A stretch of 64,000 nucleotides of DNA from Eubacterium sp. (GTDB lineage Bacteria; Bacillota; Clostridia; Acetivibrionales; DSM-1351): NCBI GenBank assembly GCA_029266335.1, contig JAQSXC010000003.1, forward strand, positions 1 through 64,000, given 5' to 3'. This document shows, in pieces, positions 30,525 through 41,253 of the stretch (positions within the stretch are counted from its first letter, which is position 1; each line of letters starts with the position of its first letter). The notes beneath the pieces are model-generated. The model saw only the letters and a program-made list of their open reading frames with translations. It ran no database searches and had not been told where the DNA came from. The position numbers and the translations under genes are program-made.

Positions 30525-32329
30525 GTGATCATCTCCTCATTTTTTGAAATATTCATGGTTAAGCCCAGTGTAAACATTGGTGAGAAAGCGTAACCTTCTC
30601 TGATGTATCCTTCAACTCCATCGACCATAGGAGTCATGGAAAGTCTGGTGTCTATCTGAGGAATAATTGCCTCAACCTTCTTAGCGTCTGAAACACTTTC
30701 CTCACGGCACTTGTATTTATAAACAATTTCTTTAATATCATCTTTTCCGATGCACTTCAGGACTATTCCGCACATATCCTCAGGATATTCTGTAGTTCCG
30801 TAGCAGGCAGTTGTATATTCATTCATATGAACAACAGCATCAGGCCTGCTCATTTCAATGATCTTTCTTGAAATCTTGATTTTTCCTGTTCCTTCGGTGA
30901 AGGTGAAGGTTGAAACAAGTTTTATGGTAAGATCACTAAACTCTATTTCTACAGGATCAAGAGTTAAGATTCTATCTTTACCGTTCTGCGAGAATTTTGC
31001 TTTTGTTCTGCAGAGGCAGAGATCAACTTCTTCTCCCTGATAGCTTACCTTACAGCTCTTAATGGTTCCTTCTCCGGCATAATGGGTAAAATAGCCTGCC
31101 CTGTACATGGACTGGATAAGGAATGGATAGGAAGCATCCTGTACATGTTTTGTACCAATACCTACAGGCCATTCTATCTTTGAAACATAAGGCCTCAGGT
31201 CAATAAGCGCCCCACCCTGATTCATATTGACACAGGTGCGCAGGAAAGGATCAACATACCAGAAAAGCTGCTTTTCCGAACCGTAGAGTATATCCTTCCA
31301 AAGAGCACATTCAGGTTCGGTATAAGTTTTATTTGAACGGTACCAGTCAGCAAATTCAGTCATGGTCATGTCTTGGATTTCACCCTTGTCACGAAGCTCG
31401 GCATAGTAGGCCATACCGTCTTCATAGCTCTTAACAAGCAATTCGTAAGGTGCTTCCCAGCGTCCCATCTTATTCATCCAACCCGGGCCAACGAACATCA
31501 TATTGTAGGCATAGCCGTTGTTGTACTTCTGAAGAGACTTGTACTGATCGATCAGATTATAGAGATAAGGATACTCTCCGTCCTTATAGATCATACCTCT
31601 TAAAACATTCTGAGGATGGGTACCGAAGTTGGAACCGTTACCGTCAAAGCAGGCAAGAAGGTCTCTGGACAGGTGGGGAATAGCTACTATACCGCTGTCT
31701 TCATTCGCATTTGCTGCCGGTGAGTGGGTATTTTGCTTTGAAGGTATCCAGGGATTCCACGGACCCCCGTCAAATAGAGTATACCAGGAATTGTTGCAGG
31801 TTCTGTATGCCTTGGGGCCTTCTTCCCAACAGGTGGCAACAGCACATTTAACCATGGGATACTGCTGCTTTATGTAGTTTGTTAATTCGGCATCCAGGTA
31901 ATAGGAGCCGGTAGAGGAAGGATAAAATCCGAACTGTTCATGGAACTTTTCAAATACGTCGGTTACAATTGCTTTTTTATCCTCCATTGAAAACATCCAT
32001 ATGCAGAAATCCTTTGTCTTGTACTTTTCTCTGAATTCCTTGCAGGGAAGACCGAGAAGTGTAAGACCTATTTCATCACCGAATTTTTCGTGATGCTCCT
32101 TTGCAAGAGCGACGGCCTCTTCGTTGAACAGACTTGCGTATGTCATTTGAATGGTTGTTTTAAAACCGTTGTCATGGGCAATCTTTTGCTGTAGCTTAAA
32201 GATGTCCAACGATTCAGTAAGTAGACTTTTCTTGGATATATCCTCTTTTTTACCTTGACCGGTAACCTTTTCGGCATATTCCGGAACCATTTCAGGCCTG
32301 TGAATTATATTTAAAATAAACTTACCCAT
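30497..32329 (-). CDS. Unknown 610-aa protein; weak polysaccharide-deacetylase/GH-like (beta/alpha)-barrel impression
   Basis: intact ORF with GGAGG RBS; HDNGFKTTIQMTYASLFNEEAVALAKEHHEKFGDEIGLTL; divergent to an AraC gene. Confidence 0.6.
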   Translation of the reverse strand: MGKFILNIIHRPEMVPEYAEKVTGQGKKEDISKKSLLTESLDIFKLQQKIAHDNGFKTTIQMTYASLFNEEAVALAKEHHEKFGDEIGLTLLGLPCKEFREKYKTKDFCIWMFSMEDKKAIVTDVFEKFHEQFGFYPSSTGSYYLDAELTNYIKQQYPMVKCAVATCWEEGPKAYRTCNNSWYTLFDGGPWNPWIPSKQNTHSPAANANEDSGIVAIPHLSRDLLACFDGNGSNFGTHPQNVLRGMIYKDGEYPYLYNLIDQYKSLQKYNNGYAYNMMFVGPGWMNKMGRWEAPYELLVKSYEDGMAYYAELRDKGEIQDMTMTEFADWYRSNKTYTEPECALWKDILYGSEKQLFWYVDPFLRTCVNMNQGGALIDLRPYVSKIEWPVGIGTKHVQDASYPFLIQSMYRAGYFTHYAGEGTIKSCKVSYQGEEVDLCLCRTKAKFSQNGKDRILTLDPVEIEFSDLTIKLVSTFTFTEGTGKIKISRKIIEMSRPDAVVHMNEYTTACYGTTEYPEDMCGIVLKCIGKDDIKEIVYKYKCREESVSDAKKVEAIIPQIDTRLSMTPMVDGVEGYIREGYAFSPMFTLGLTMNISKNEEMITCLNLEKAD

Positions 32330-32494
32330 AATTACCTCCTTCTCGAATTTTCTATAAAATATATGGTGTTTTTTAGCATTAAATTTTACTATATATAATT
32401 ATATTTACATTATAAAATACTATTGTGTACGTTTCTATAATAGTATATTATACTTATATAAATATATGAAACTAGATGGAGCCGGCGTAAGCTT

Positions 32495-33322
32495 ATGAAT
32501 AATTACTTGTTCACATTGATAACAGAAGAGGATAGACTGCCATATTATGTAAAAGGGGTAGGAGGTCTTGAGAATCAGGATCATATAGAGCGGCCCAATG
32601 GCTATACCGACTATCAGTGGATACATTGCGTCAGAGGAGTCGGTAAACTTCTGATAGACAATAAGGAGTTTATTATTCATAAGAATATCGGATTCTTACT
32701 ATATCCGGGAGTACCTCATGAGTATTATGCCGTTGAAGAACCCTGGGAAACCCACTGGGTAACCTTTGACGGGGAGGGTGTTCCCTTTCTGATGAATTCT
32801 CTCGGGTTTGACAAATATAAGGTACTAAGCTTCAGTGATTTAAAAGTACTGGACAATCTGATAAATGAAATTTATTTTGCTGCACCTTCCAAGGGTTTAA
32901 TAATAGGATATGAATGCTCGGCCAAACTTTACAGCCTTCTGATAGAACTGCGCCGTCAAAAAATGAAGGAGGAGGAAGCCTCCGGTGTCTCCAAACTGAA
33001 ACAATTGGAACCTGTAATATTATTTATTGAAGAGAACTACTCAAAGAATCCGACCATAGAGGAAATGTCGGGAGCAATTAATGCCTCCCCGCAGTATCTA
33101 TGCAGACTGTTCAGCAAAACCTTCAGAATGAGGCCTTTTGTATACATGACTCTTTTAAGGATGCAGAAGGCAAAAGAAATGCTGATTCAGGAAAGTGATA
33201 TATCTGTTAAGAATATTGCTGAAAAAACAGGCTATAACGATACAAGTTATTTTTGTTCGGTTTTCAAAAAGCATGAGGGTGTTACACCGTCGGAATTCCG
33301 TCAGTTGCACAGGCAAAGCTGA
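32495..33322 (+). CDS. AraC-family transcriptional regulator with N-terminal cupin
   Basis: C-terminal NIAEKTGYNDTSYFCSVFKKHEGVTPSEFR. Confidence 0.9.
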   Translation: MNNYLFTLITEEDRLPYYVKGVGGLENQDHIERPNGYTDYQWIHCVRGVGKLLIDNKEFIIHKNIGFLLYPGVPHEYYAVEEPWETHWVTFDGEGVPFLMNSLGFDKYKVLSFSDLKVLDNLINEIYFAAPSKGLIIGYECSAKLYSLLIELRRQKMKEEEASGVSKLKQLEPVILFIEENYSKNPTIEEMSGAINASPQYLCRLFSKTFRMRPFVYMTLLRMQKAKEMLIQESDISVKNIAEKTGYNDTSYFCSVFKKHEGVTPSEFRQLHRQS

Positions 33323-33536
33323 TTATTGGTACTTATTGCATATAACTATTAGTTGAATATGAATTATGTTAAAATAATAAATTATAACGAGGTGATAGAT
33401 ATCCCCTGCCTCTACAGGTGGCGGATACCATTTTGATTTTCAGGCAGCGGGCATATCGATGGCGCTCATGAGGGCATATTTGCATCGTTGAAACGCACTA
33501 AAGATAAGAAAATTTCTATACAGCCTAAAAATTTTC

Positions 33537-33556
33537 AAAGAACGTATACGTTCTTT
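33537..33556. promoter_or_regulatory. Perfect 20-bp palindrome (operator or terminator stem)
   Basis: AAAGAACGTATACGTTCTTT equals its reverse complement. Confidence 0.6.
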
Positions 33557-33625
33557 TGAACCTATGTATTATAAGCTAATATAAAATCAATGATGATTGA
33601 AAACATTTTATGGTGGGGGCCTTGA

Positions 33626-34510
33626 ATGAAACATATCTTTATAATTAATCCGGCAGCAGGAAAAGGGAAGTCAATGGAATTGATTCCATTTATAAATGAT
33701 TGCTTTAAAGCAAAAACGGATGATGAACTGGTTATAGAAGTCACAAAATATCCCGGACATGCTACCGAAATAGCAAAGGCCCATTCTGGCAGCGGAGAAT
33801 GCAGGGTATACTCCATTGGAGGAGATGGCACAGTTAATGAGATTGTCAATGGAATTGCAGGTACATCTTCAGCATTAGGAGTTATACCGACAGGGTCGGG
33901 TAATGATTTTATCCGCAGCCTGCATTCGGAGACAAATGTAAAAGATGTAATAGCCGGGACAATTAACGGAATTGAAAGAAAAATTGATCTTGCAAAGGTC
34001 AATGATAAGTACTTTATAAATATATCTTCAATTGGTTTTGATGCCAATGTGGTTTTTAATGCCAATCTGTTTAAAAAGAAGCCCGGAATCACCGGAAGTA
34101 TGGCTTATCTGCTGTCGATTATATACACTGTTTTCAAACACAAAATATGCAAAATAAGGGTGGATATCGACGGAAATATAATAGATATGGATGCCTTGCT
34201 TGTAGCAGTTGCCAATGGAAAATTCTATGGAGGAGGCATTATGCCGGCTCCCGATGCAAGTCTGGATGACGGACTGCTGGATATTTGTCTGGTCAGTGAG
34301 GTCAGCCGCTTAAAAATACTCCACCTGTTTCCCAAATATATAAAGGGTCAGCATGGTGTACTAAAGGAAGTAAGCTTTTTCAAGGGCAGGGAAATCAGAA
34401 TTCAAAGCGATGAAGATGTCTGCCTGAATATAGATGGTGAAATTATAGAAGCAAAAACAATTGATTTTCAAATAATTCAAGCCGGGATAAAGATAATTAT
34501 GCCGGTATAA
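33626..34510 (+). CDS. Diacylglycerol kinase family lipid kinase
   Basis: IINPAAGKGKS, YSIGGDGTVNEIVNGI, IPTGSGNDF. Confidence 0.92.
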   Translation: MKHIFIINPAAGKGKSMELIPFINDCFKAKTDDELVIEVTKYPGHATEIAKAHSGSGECRVYSIGGDGTVNEIVNGIAGTSSALGVIPTGSGNDFIRSLHSETNVKDVIAGTINGIERKIDLAKVNDKYFINISSIGFDANVVFNANLFKKKPGITGSMAYLLSIIYTVFKHKICKIRVDIDGNIIDMDALLVAVANGKFYGGGIMPAPDASLDDGLLDICLVSEVSRLKILHLFPKYIKGQHGVLKEVSFFKGREIRIQSDEDVCLNIDGEIIEAKTIDFQIIQAGIKIIMPV

Positions 34511-34558
34511 AAGTACAAAGGCAGTGAAAGCATGGTTGGAAAAAATTAAGAAAGAGTA

Positions 34559-34635
34559 AGAGCCTGTTTAATTTAACCCAGCATAGCGCAAAATCCGTCA
34601 AAATGACCGACGTAATGAGACATTAAACAGGCTCT
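34559..34635 (-). repeat. Family A dispersed repeat copy 3, complete with perfect 14-bp terminal inverted repeats
   Basis: AGAGCCTGTTTAAT ... ATTAAACAGGCTCT flanking the conserved core. Confidence 0.88.
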
Positions 34636-34648
34636 GAGGAAGAGTAGC

Positions 34649-35812
34649 ATGAAAATAATACATACCGGAGACTGGCATATAGGGAAAATTGTAAATGACT
34701 TCAGTATGCTTGAGGAGCAGAAATACCTTCTGGAACAGCTTGTATCTGTTATTGACCGGGAAAAGCCCGATGCACTGGTGCTGGCAGGTGATATATATGA
34801 CAGAAGCATACCGCCTGTGGAAGCCGTAGAGCTGGTGGATGAGGTGTTCAACAAGCTGCTTCTGGAAATGAAGTTGCCCATTCTGGCTATTGCCGGCAAT
34901 CACGACAGTGCCGAGAGACTGTCCTTTGCCAGCAGGATTCTGACCAATAACGGTCTTCATATTGCCGGCATTTTTGATGGAAATATTCCCTGCATAATGC
35001 TGGAGGATACTTTTGGTCCTGTAAATTTTTATCTCCTGCCATATACCGATCCCAGAAACATCCGACATATTTACGACGATAGTCAAATATCCACCCATGA
35101 TGATGCCATGAAAAGGGTAATGGATAAAATTGGACAAGCCTATGATTCCAGTCAAAGAAACATAATGGTAACTCATGGATACATAACGCAGATGGGAAAG
35201 CCTGCAGAATTTGTAAGTGAATCAGAGAGGCCGCTCAGCATAGGAGGTACCGATTTTGTCAGCTCGGATTATTTTTCCATGTTTAATTATACCGCACTTG
35301 GACATCTCCATGCACCGCAAAAGGCAGGTTATGACAAGGTAAGATATTCGGGCTCACTTATGAAATATTCCTTTTCAGAGGTAAATCAGAAAAAGGGAAT
35401 AACTGTTGTTGAACTGGATGAAAAGGGCAATGCCTTCACAAGACATATTGATCTGATCCCCAAAAGGGATATGCGTATTATAAAAGGTCCCATAAATGAA
35501 TTGATCAGTCCGCAGGTATACCAAAATGCCAATACTGAAGACTACATATATGCTGTTCTTACCGACAGGGGGGAACTGATAGATCCGATTTCAAAATTAA
35601 GATCGGTTTATCCAAATATCATGGGTCTCTCAAAAGAAACAGGGGTACAAAAAGAGGATTCCAGAACTTCTGCTTTACAGGGCTATAAATCCAGGACCAA
35701 GCTGGAACTTTTCAGGGAATTCTATGATGTAATACAGGGAGAGCCTATGAGCGAAGAGGCGGAAGCAGTAATGGCAAGAATAATCGGAGAGGTTGAAAAG
35801 GAAGGAGTTTAG
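34649..35812 (+). CDS. sbcD: SbcD nuclease
   Basis: MKIIHTGDWHIGK, LAGDIYDRSIPP, IAGNHDS, GHLHAPQ. Confidence 0.93.
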   Translation: MKIIHTGDWHIGKIVNDFSMLEEQKYLLEQLVSVIDREKPDALVLAGDIYDRSIPPVEAVELVDEVFNKLLLEMKLPILAIAGNHDSAERLSFASRILTNNGLHIAGIFDGNIPCIMLEDTFGPVNFYLLPYTDPRNIRHIYDDSQISTHDDAMKRVMDKIGQAYDSSQRNIMVTHGYITQMGKPAEFVSESERPLSIGGTDFVSSDYFSMFNYTALGHLHAPQKAGYDKVRYSGSLMKYSFSEVNQKKGITVVELDEKGNAFTRHIDLIPKRDMRIIKGPINELISPQVYQNANTEDYIYAVLTDRGELIDPISKLRSVYPNIMGLSKETGVQKEDSRTSALQGYKSRTKLELFREFYDVIQGEPMSEEAEAVMARIIGEVEKEGV

Positions 35813-35839
35813 CGGAAAAGTACGCTATAGATTGTTTTA

Positions 35840-38800
35840 ATGAAACCGTTAAAGCTTACAATCAGCGCCTTTGGGCCTTATGCAAAAGAACAGAAAATAG
35901 ACTTTTCCAGGCTGCAGGAGCAGATATTTGTTATCTCTGGACCAACGGGTGCCGGGAAGACAACCATATTTGATGCCATCAGCTTTGCTTTATTCGGGGA
36001 AGCTTCGGGCAGCAGCCGTGACAGGGACAGCCTGAGAAGCGACTTTGCCCTGCCTGAAACAGAAACTTATATAGAGCTGGAATTTGAATTAAGGGGCAGG
36101 AGCTATAAAATAAGAAGATCTCCTCAGCAGGAGCAGAAAAAACTTAGAGGTGAGGGCTTTACATTAAGGAATGCAGATGCCGAGCTACTGCTTCCCGATG
36201 GAACTCTTATAACTAAAATTGCAAGTGTTGATGAAAAGGTTAATGAACTTTTGGGGATAAACAAGTCCCAGTTCAAGCAAATTGTAATGCTGCCCCAGGG
36301 AGAGTTCCGAAAGCTGCTTGAAGCAGACAGCAGTGAAAGAGAACTGATTTTTAGAAAAATATTCGGAACAGAAGGGTTTGCGGAAATTCAAAAAAGGCTG
36401 GACGACGAATGCAGGGAATTATATAAATCGGTTCACGATATAAAAACTCAGATAGATACGCATGTAAAGCATTTTGATGTGGGAAACGATGGAGCACTTG
36501 AGGAAGTGAGAGCTTCTAAAAACATAAATGTAGAGCTGTTTATACAAAAAATCAAAGAGGTTGCCCAGGCAGACAAAAGTAATATGGAACTCTTAGCTGC
36601 CCACCTTCAGCATAAAATCTCAAAACAGGGTACGCTGAAGGAAGAGATAGCAAGGTGTAATGAAGTAAATAAAAAGCTGGCAAACAAGGAACAGTTAAAG
36701 CTGGAATACTCGGCAACCTTAAACAGGACGGATGAGTACAAACAAAAGGAGGCCGAACTGGAATTTGCAAGAAAAGCTTTGCCCATAATAGAAGTTGATG
36801 AACAGTCAACGAAAGTCCGGCAAGCCTTATCAGCGAAAGCGGCACAGCTTGAGCTGGAAAAGCAGAAGGTCCGGAATACCGGCAGAGAATACGAGGAATG
36901 CAGAGTGCTTTTTGATGCCGAGAAGGAAAGGGAACCTTTGCGGAAAAAGCAGGAGACCGAGCTTGCACTTCTGAACAACATGCTGCCCAAGGTTATTCAG
37001 TATGATAAGAGTATAAAGGCTTTAGAGGTATTAAAAAAAAAAGGTACGGATATAAATAATCAGTTTAAACTTAACCATAGCCGGCTGGAGTCTGAGAAAA
37101 AAGCCTTGGAGGAACAGGAAGAGCGGCTTAGAAAGCTATATACGGCCCAGGCTGAAGGAGCGCGCCTGGACAAGGAGATTTCAGCAAATAAAAAACTTCT
37201 GGTTGAACTGGACAATATAAAAAAGTTAATTGAAGCCTTCTTTACTCAAAACGAAGGCTACACCGCCGGAAAACGGGATTTTGAGGTCTTTGACACAAAA
37301 TATGTAAGCTTTAGAAGCAGGCTTGAACAGCAGGAGGATAATTATCTTCGAGGACAGGCAGGCCTGCTTGCGAAAACACTAAGGGAAAGCTTACCCTGCC
37401 CTGTATGTGGTTCCCTTGAGCATCCCAGTCCTGCACATACACCGGAGAATATGACCTCTGAAGAAATGCTCAAGGTAATGAAACAGGAATTTGCACAATT
37501 AAGTGAGAAAAGAACAGATAAGTTAAAAGTATTATCTGAAATAAACGGTAACCTGGTCAATAGGAGGCTGGAGATAACAGGCAGGCTTCTGAGCCTGGAG
37601 CAGGAAATTTTACAGCTTGATCAGCACAATCTTGAACAATTGGAGAGTACACAGCTGTTAAAACGGCTGGAACTTACCAAAGAGGAAATAAATAAAAAAG
37701 GTGCTGTTCTAAAAGCTGAAACGCTAAAGCTTATCTCAGGTTATAAAGAGATTAACGAATTTGTATTGCAAAAAGAATCCCTTGAGAAGAACTGCAAGGA
37801 GACCTCTGACAATGCTAAAAAGCTTGAAGAAGCACTTAACCGCCTTAATGAGCAGAAAACCGCAGTATCAGGAGAAATTGCCGGAGCGCAAGCAGCAGTA
37901 ACCGGTATAGAAGGTGAAGTACCCCCTGAAATGCGGTCCATATCCAGGCTTAATGCAGCAATAGAAGCTGTCAGGCACGCCATAACACTGCTTGAGGACA
38001 GTTATAAAAATGCCGGTCTGGCCCTGGAACAGAGCAGAGAGGCCTTGAGCAGTGCCGAAAAGGAACTGGCTGTTATCACGACCTCTCTGAAAGAGAATGC
38101 CGAAGAGAAGGAGAGACTGGACAAGCTGCTGGAAGAAAGGCTCAAGACCGCAGGGTTTGCGGATTATGCACACTTTGTATCCATGAAGAAAAGTCAGGCT
38201 GAACTGGACACCCTTCAGGGTGAAATAAATGGTTTTTATCAAAAGTTGAAGTCGCAAAAGGATGTACTTGTCCATCTTGAAGAAGAGACCGGAGCTTTGG
38301 ATATACAGGAGGCGGGCAAGCTTGAAGAAGCCTATCGGGAGCTGCTGGGTGAACAAAAGCAGCTGCAGGAGCAGCAGAACATAGTCTTTTCAAGATATTC
38401 AAATAACGCAAAAACGCTTGAGCAGCTTGAAAACATATTGGATAAGCTGCAAAATCTCGAAAAAAAGTACAATACCATAGGTGAACTGTCCAAAATAGCA
38501 AAAGGAGATAACCCTCAGAGATTAACCTTTGAGAGGTATGTCCTGGCTGCATATTTTGATGAAATAATATCTGCAGCAAACCTGCGTCTGGAAAAAATGA
38601 CAGGCTCAAGATACATACTTAAACGAAAAGAGGATAAAAGCAAGGGACGTGCCCAGCAGGGGCTTGAACTTGAAGTGTTTGACAACTACACCGGAAAGGC
38701 AAGACATGTAAAAACCCTGTCCGGAGGTGAAGGCTTCAAAGCATCGCTTGCCCTCGCGCTTGGACTTGCCGATGTAGTTCAATCCTATTCGGGAGGGATA

Positions 38801-39007
38801 AGTCTGGATACACTTTTTGTGGATGAAGGCTTTGGTTCTCTTGATCCTGAATCCCTCGACAATGCCATACAGTGTCTGGTGGATATCCAGAAGACGGGAA
38901 GGTTGGTAGGCGTTATCTCTCATGTTGCTGAGCTTAAAGAGAGAATTAAGTCGGTTTTAGAAATAATTTCAAAAAAAGAGGGAAGTTTTGCGAACTTTAA
39001 CGTATAA
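35840..39007 (+). CDS. sbcC: SbcC ATPase
   Basis: GPTGAGKTTIFDAISFALFG, CPVCGS zinc hook, LSGGEGFKASLALALGLADVVQ, LFVDEGFGSLD. Confidence 0.93.
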   Translation: MKPLKLTISAFGPYAKEQKIDFSRLQEQIFVISGPTGAGKTTIFDAISFALFGEASGSSRDRDSLRSDFALPETETYIELEFELRGRSYKIRRSPQQEQKKLRGEGFTLRNADAELLLPDGTLITKIASVDEKVNELLGINKSQFKQIVMLPQGEFRKLLEADSSERELIFRKIFGTEGFAEIQKRLDDECRELYKSVHDIKTQIDTHVKHFDVGNDGALEEVRASKNINVELFIQKIKEVAQADKSNMELLAAHLQHKISKQGTLKEEIARCNEVNKKLANKEQLKLEYSATLNRTDEYKQKEAELEFARKALPIIEVDEQSTKVRQALSAKAAQLELEKQKVRNTGREYEECRVLFDAEKEREPLRKKQETELALLNNMLPKVIQYDKSIKALEVLKKKGTDINNQFKLNHSRLESEKKALEEQEERLRKLYTAQAEGARLDKEISANKKLLVELDNIKKLIEAFFTQNEGYTAGKRDFEVFDTKYVSFRSRLEQQEDNYLRGQAGLLAKTLRESLPCPVCGSLEHPSPAHTPENMTSEEMLKVMKQEFAQLSEKRTDKLKVLSEINGNLVNRRLEITGRLLSLEQEILQLDQHNLEQLESTQLLKRLELTKEEINKKGAVLKAETLKLISGYKEINEFVLQKESLEKNCKETSDNAKKLEEALNRLNEQKTAVSGEIAGAQAAVTGIEGEVPPEMRSISRLNAAIEAVRHAITLLEDSYKNAGLALEQSREALSSAEKELAVITTSLKENAEEKERLDKLLEERLKTAGFADYAHFVSMKKSQAELDTLQGEINGFYQKLKSQKDVLVHLEEETGALDIQEAGKLEEAYRELLGEQKQLQEQQNIVFSRYSNNAKTLEQLENILDKLQNLEKKYNTIGELSKIAKGDNPQRLTFERYVLAAYFDEIISAANLRLEKMTGSRYILKRKEDKSKGRAQQGLELEVFDNYTGKARHVKTLSGGEGFKASLALALGLADVVQSYSGGISLDTLFVDEGFGSLDPESLDNAIQCLVDIQKTGRLVGVISHVAELKERIKSVLEIISKKEGSFANFNV

Positions 39008-39060
39008 TTATTTATTATTATAGAAAAATTTTCAATTTTTTTTGAAAGTGGGAGAATGCT

Positions 39061-40581
39061 ATGGAAAAAAATTCTATACTGTTAAAGAATGAAGTTGAAG
39101 CAAACAAGTTTGCTGCTGCAGTTATGATCTTTACAAATATATTTGCAGCAATAGTGTATATACTAAACGCATTGAGAATATTTACTGCAAGCCAGAGCCT
39201 GATGACGGTTGCCATGGTGTTGGCAGCAGTACTGCTGACCATACCCTTTATCATCGTAAGGGTGTTGAAAATATCCGAGCCATGGGTGAAATATGTTACA
39301 GTAACTGCAGCAATATTGATGGTAGGCATTTTAAGCGCACTTCTAAGCTACCACACAGTCGTAATGTATGCATTTCCTTTTGCAATTGCAAGCCTGTTCT
39401 TTTCAAGAAAACTCAGTTGGTATACTACTGTGGTATCAATAATTGTAATAAGTGTTTCCCAGCTGCTTACCATACCACTGGATGGAGTTCCCGATGCAAA
39501 TTTGACGGATATATACAGTACGGTGGTATATGGCATAGCACCCAGGACCATTCAGTTAATAATTTTATCAGTAATATTTATTGTATTGTCCAAGAGAACC
39601 CATAAGCTCCTAAGTAATATGATGGGAGCGGAAGAACAGCAGGAAATGCTGGATAAGATGCTCAAGGTTACCAGAAAATCAAATGACGTATCAAGTGTTC
39701 TTGCTCAATCTGTAGGCAATTTGTCCCTTATGACCGAGAATACCACAAAAGCAAATGAATCCATTGCAAACAAAACATCAAAGATAGCAGAAGGCTCAAA
39801 ACAGTCCATTAAAAATATGGAGGAAGCAACAGCTGCAGTAACAAATATGTCTGAAAGCCTGAACAAGATTGCCGATGAAGGTAAGAAACTGGGAGAACTT
39901 TCTGAACAGGTACATACCCTTACCAGTGACAGCGAACAGGTTATGAAAACTGCAGTTGAAGAAATGAACGCAATTGCAGAAGCCACCAAACAGAGCAAGG
40001 AAACTATTGCAAGGCTGGAACAGAGATCCGGAGATATATCTAAATTTGTACAGGTTATTACCGAAATATCAGCTCAGACGAATATGCTGGCTCTCAACGC
40101 ATCCATCGAATCCGCAAGGGCAGGTGAACAGGGTAAAGGTTTTGCAGTGGTGGCACAGGAAATAAGAAATCTTGCAGAGGGTTCACAGAAAGCCGCGAAG
40201 GATATTGCAGCCCTGATAAAAGAGATAACAGAAGATACTCAAAATGCCGTAAGTGCTATGGATACGGGTTCTGAACTGGTTGACAGAGGGCTTTCAATAT
40301 TTGAAGATGCCAGAAACTCTTTCAACAGGGTTGCAGAAGCAAATAAGGAAATGAACGAAAAGCTTGCTATTGTCAATAATGATACAAATAAGGCCGCAGG
40401 TCACAGTGATAAAGTTGTCGCTATAGTCAGAGAGGTAAAAGATATTAATACCGGAACACTTCAGGATCTGGAACAGATTGCAATGGCCAGCGAAGAGCTT
40501 GTTGCCTCAATGGAAGAATTGGATTCCTCTGTAGAAAATATTGAGACAATGTCAAAGGAACTGGTTGAGGTGGTCAACTAA
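39061..40581 (+). CDS. Methyl-accepting chemotaxis protein
   Basis: N-terminal TM segments; [41 protein letters not shown]. Confidence 0.93.
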   Translation: MEKNSILLKNEVEANKFAAAVMIFTNIFAAIVYILNALRIFTASQSLMTVAMVLAAVLLTIPFIIVRVLKISEPWVKYVTVTAAILMVGILSALLSYHTVVMYAFPFAIASLFFSRKLSWYTTVVSIIVISVSQLLTIPLDGVPDANLTDIYSTVVYGIAPRTIQLIILSVIFIVLSKRTHKLLSNMMGAEEQQEMLDKMLKVTRKSNDVSSVLAQSVGNLSLMTENTTKANESIANKTSKIAEGSKQSIKNMEEATAAVTNMSESLNKIADEGKKLGELSEQVHTLTSDSEQVMKTAVEEMNAIAEATKQSKETIARLEQRSGDISKFVQVITEISAQTNMLALNASIESARAGEQGKGFAVVAQEIRNLAEGSQKAAKDIAALIKEITEDTQNAVSAMDTGSELVDRGLSIFEDARNSFNRVAEANKEMNEKLAIVNNDTNKAAGHSDKVVAIVREVKDINTGTLQDLEQIAMASEELVASMEELDSSVENIETMSKELVEVVN

Positions 40582-40598
40582 AATCAGTTATGTAGGAT

Positions 40599-41165
40599 AT
40601 GCCTGATATTAAAAAGAATTTACTCCATAAGGAAGAGATCAATTTGAAGGGATTAGTTCATATATATACCGGAAATGGAAAGGGTAAGACAACTGCAGCC
40701 ATTGGTCTGGGAATCAGGGCATATGGCAGCGGCTTTAAAGTTTTGATGATTCAGTTTATGAAGGGTAGAAGGAGTGGTGAGGAATTAATTCTCACTCGAC
40801 TGGGTTCTGCTTTTGAACTTTGTAAGCATAAGAGCAGCGATAAGTTTTCATGGGAACTGAATCATAAAGAAAAAGAAGAGTTAAAAGACAGTATTGCCGA
40901 ATTGTTTGAGTATGCAATAAAAAGCTCCGGTTCAAAGGATTTGATTATACTTGATGAAATAATGGCAGCTGTAAATAATGGTTTTATTGATTTAAGCCGT
41001 GTGATAGATTTTATTAAGAATAAACCGGATGGACTTGAATTGGTAATGACGGGACGGAAGGCTCCACAGGATCTGATTGAGCTTGCTGATTATGTTTCGG
41101 AATTCAATGCTGTCAGGCATCCGTTTACTGCAGGAATACCGGCCAGAAAAGGCATAGAGTATTAG
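40599..41165 (+). CDS. cobA: Cob(I)alamin adenosyltransferase (CobA/BtuR type)
   Basis: GLVHIYTGNGKGKTTAAIGLGIRAYGSGFKVLMIQFMKG; LDEIMAAVNNG. Confidence 0.92.
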   Translation: MPDIKKNLLHKEEINLKGLVHIYTGNGKGKTTAAIGLGIRAYGSGFKVLMIQFMKGRRSGEELILTRLGSAFELCKHKSSDKFSWELNHKEKEELKDSIAELFEYAIKSSGSKDLIILDEIMAAVNNGFIDLSRVIDFIKNKPDGLELVMTGRKAPQDLIELADYVSEFNAVRHPFTAGIPARKGIEY

Positions 41166-41253
41166 ATATTGTCTATCCTAAATTCAAAATTGACTTTGTT
41201 TATATTAATGATATATAATTATGCCAATGAAAATTTAATAATTATAGGAATTT

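Noticed and set aside
33490-33520. GAAAC-containing segment considered as hammerhead ribozyme core
   Set aside because: No CUGANGA box at the proper position and no three-stem arrangement.
36552-38923. Minus-strand ORFs of 72-162 aa within sbcC
   Set aside because: Antisense to an intact SbcC with Walker A, zinc hook and signature; no independent evidence.
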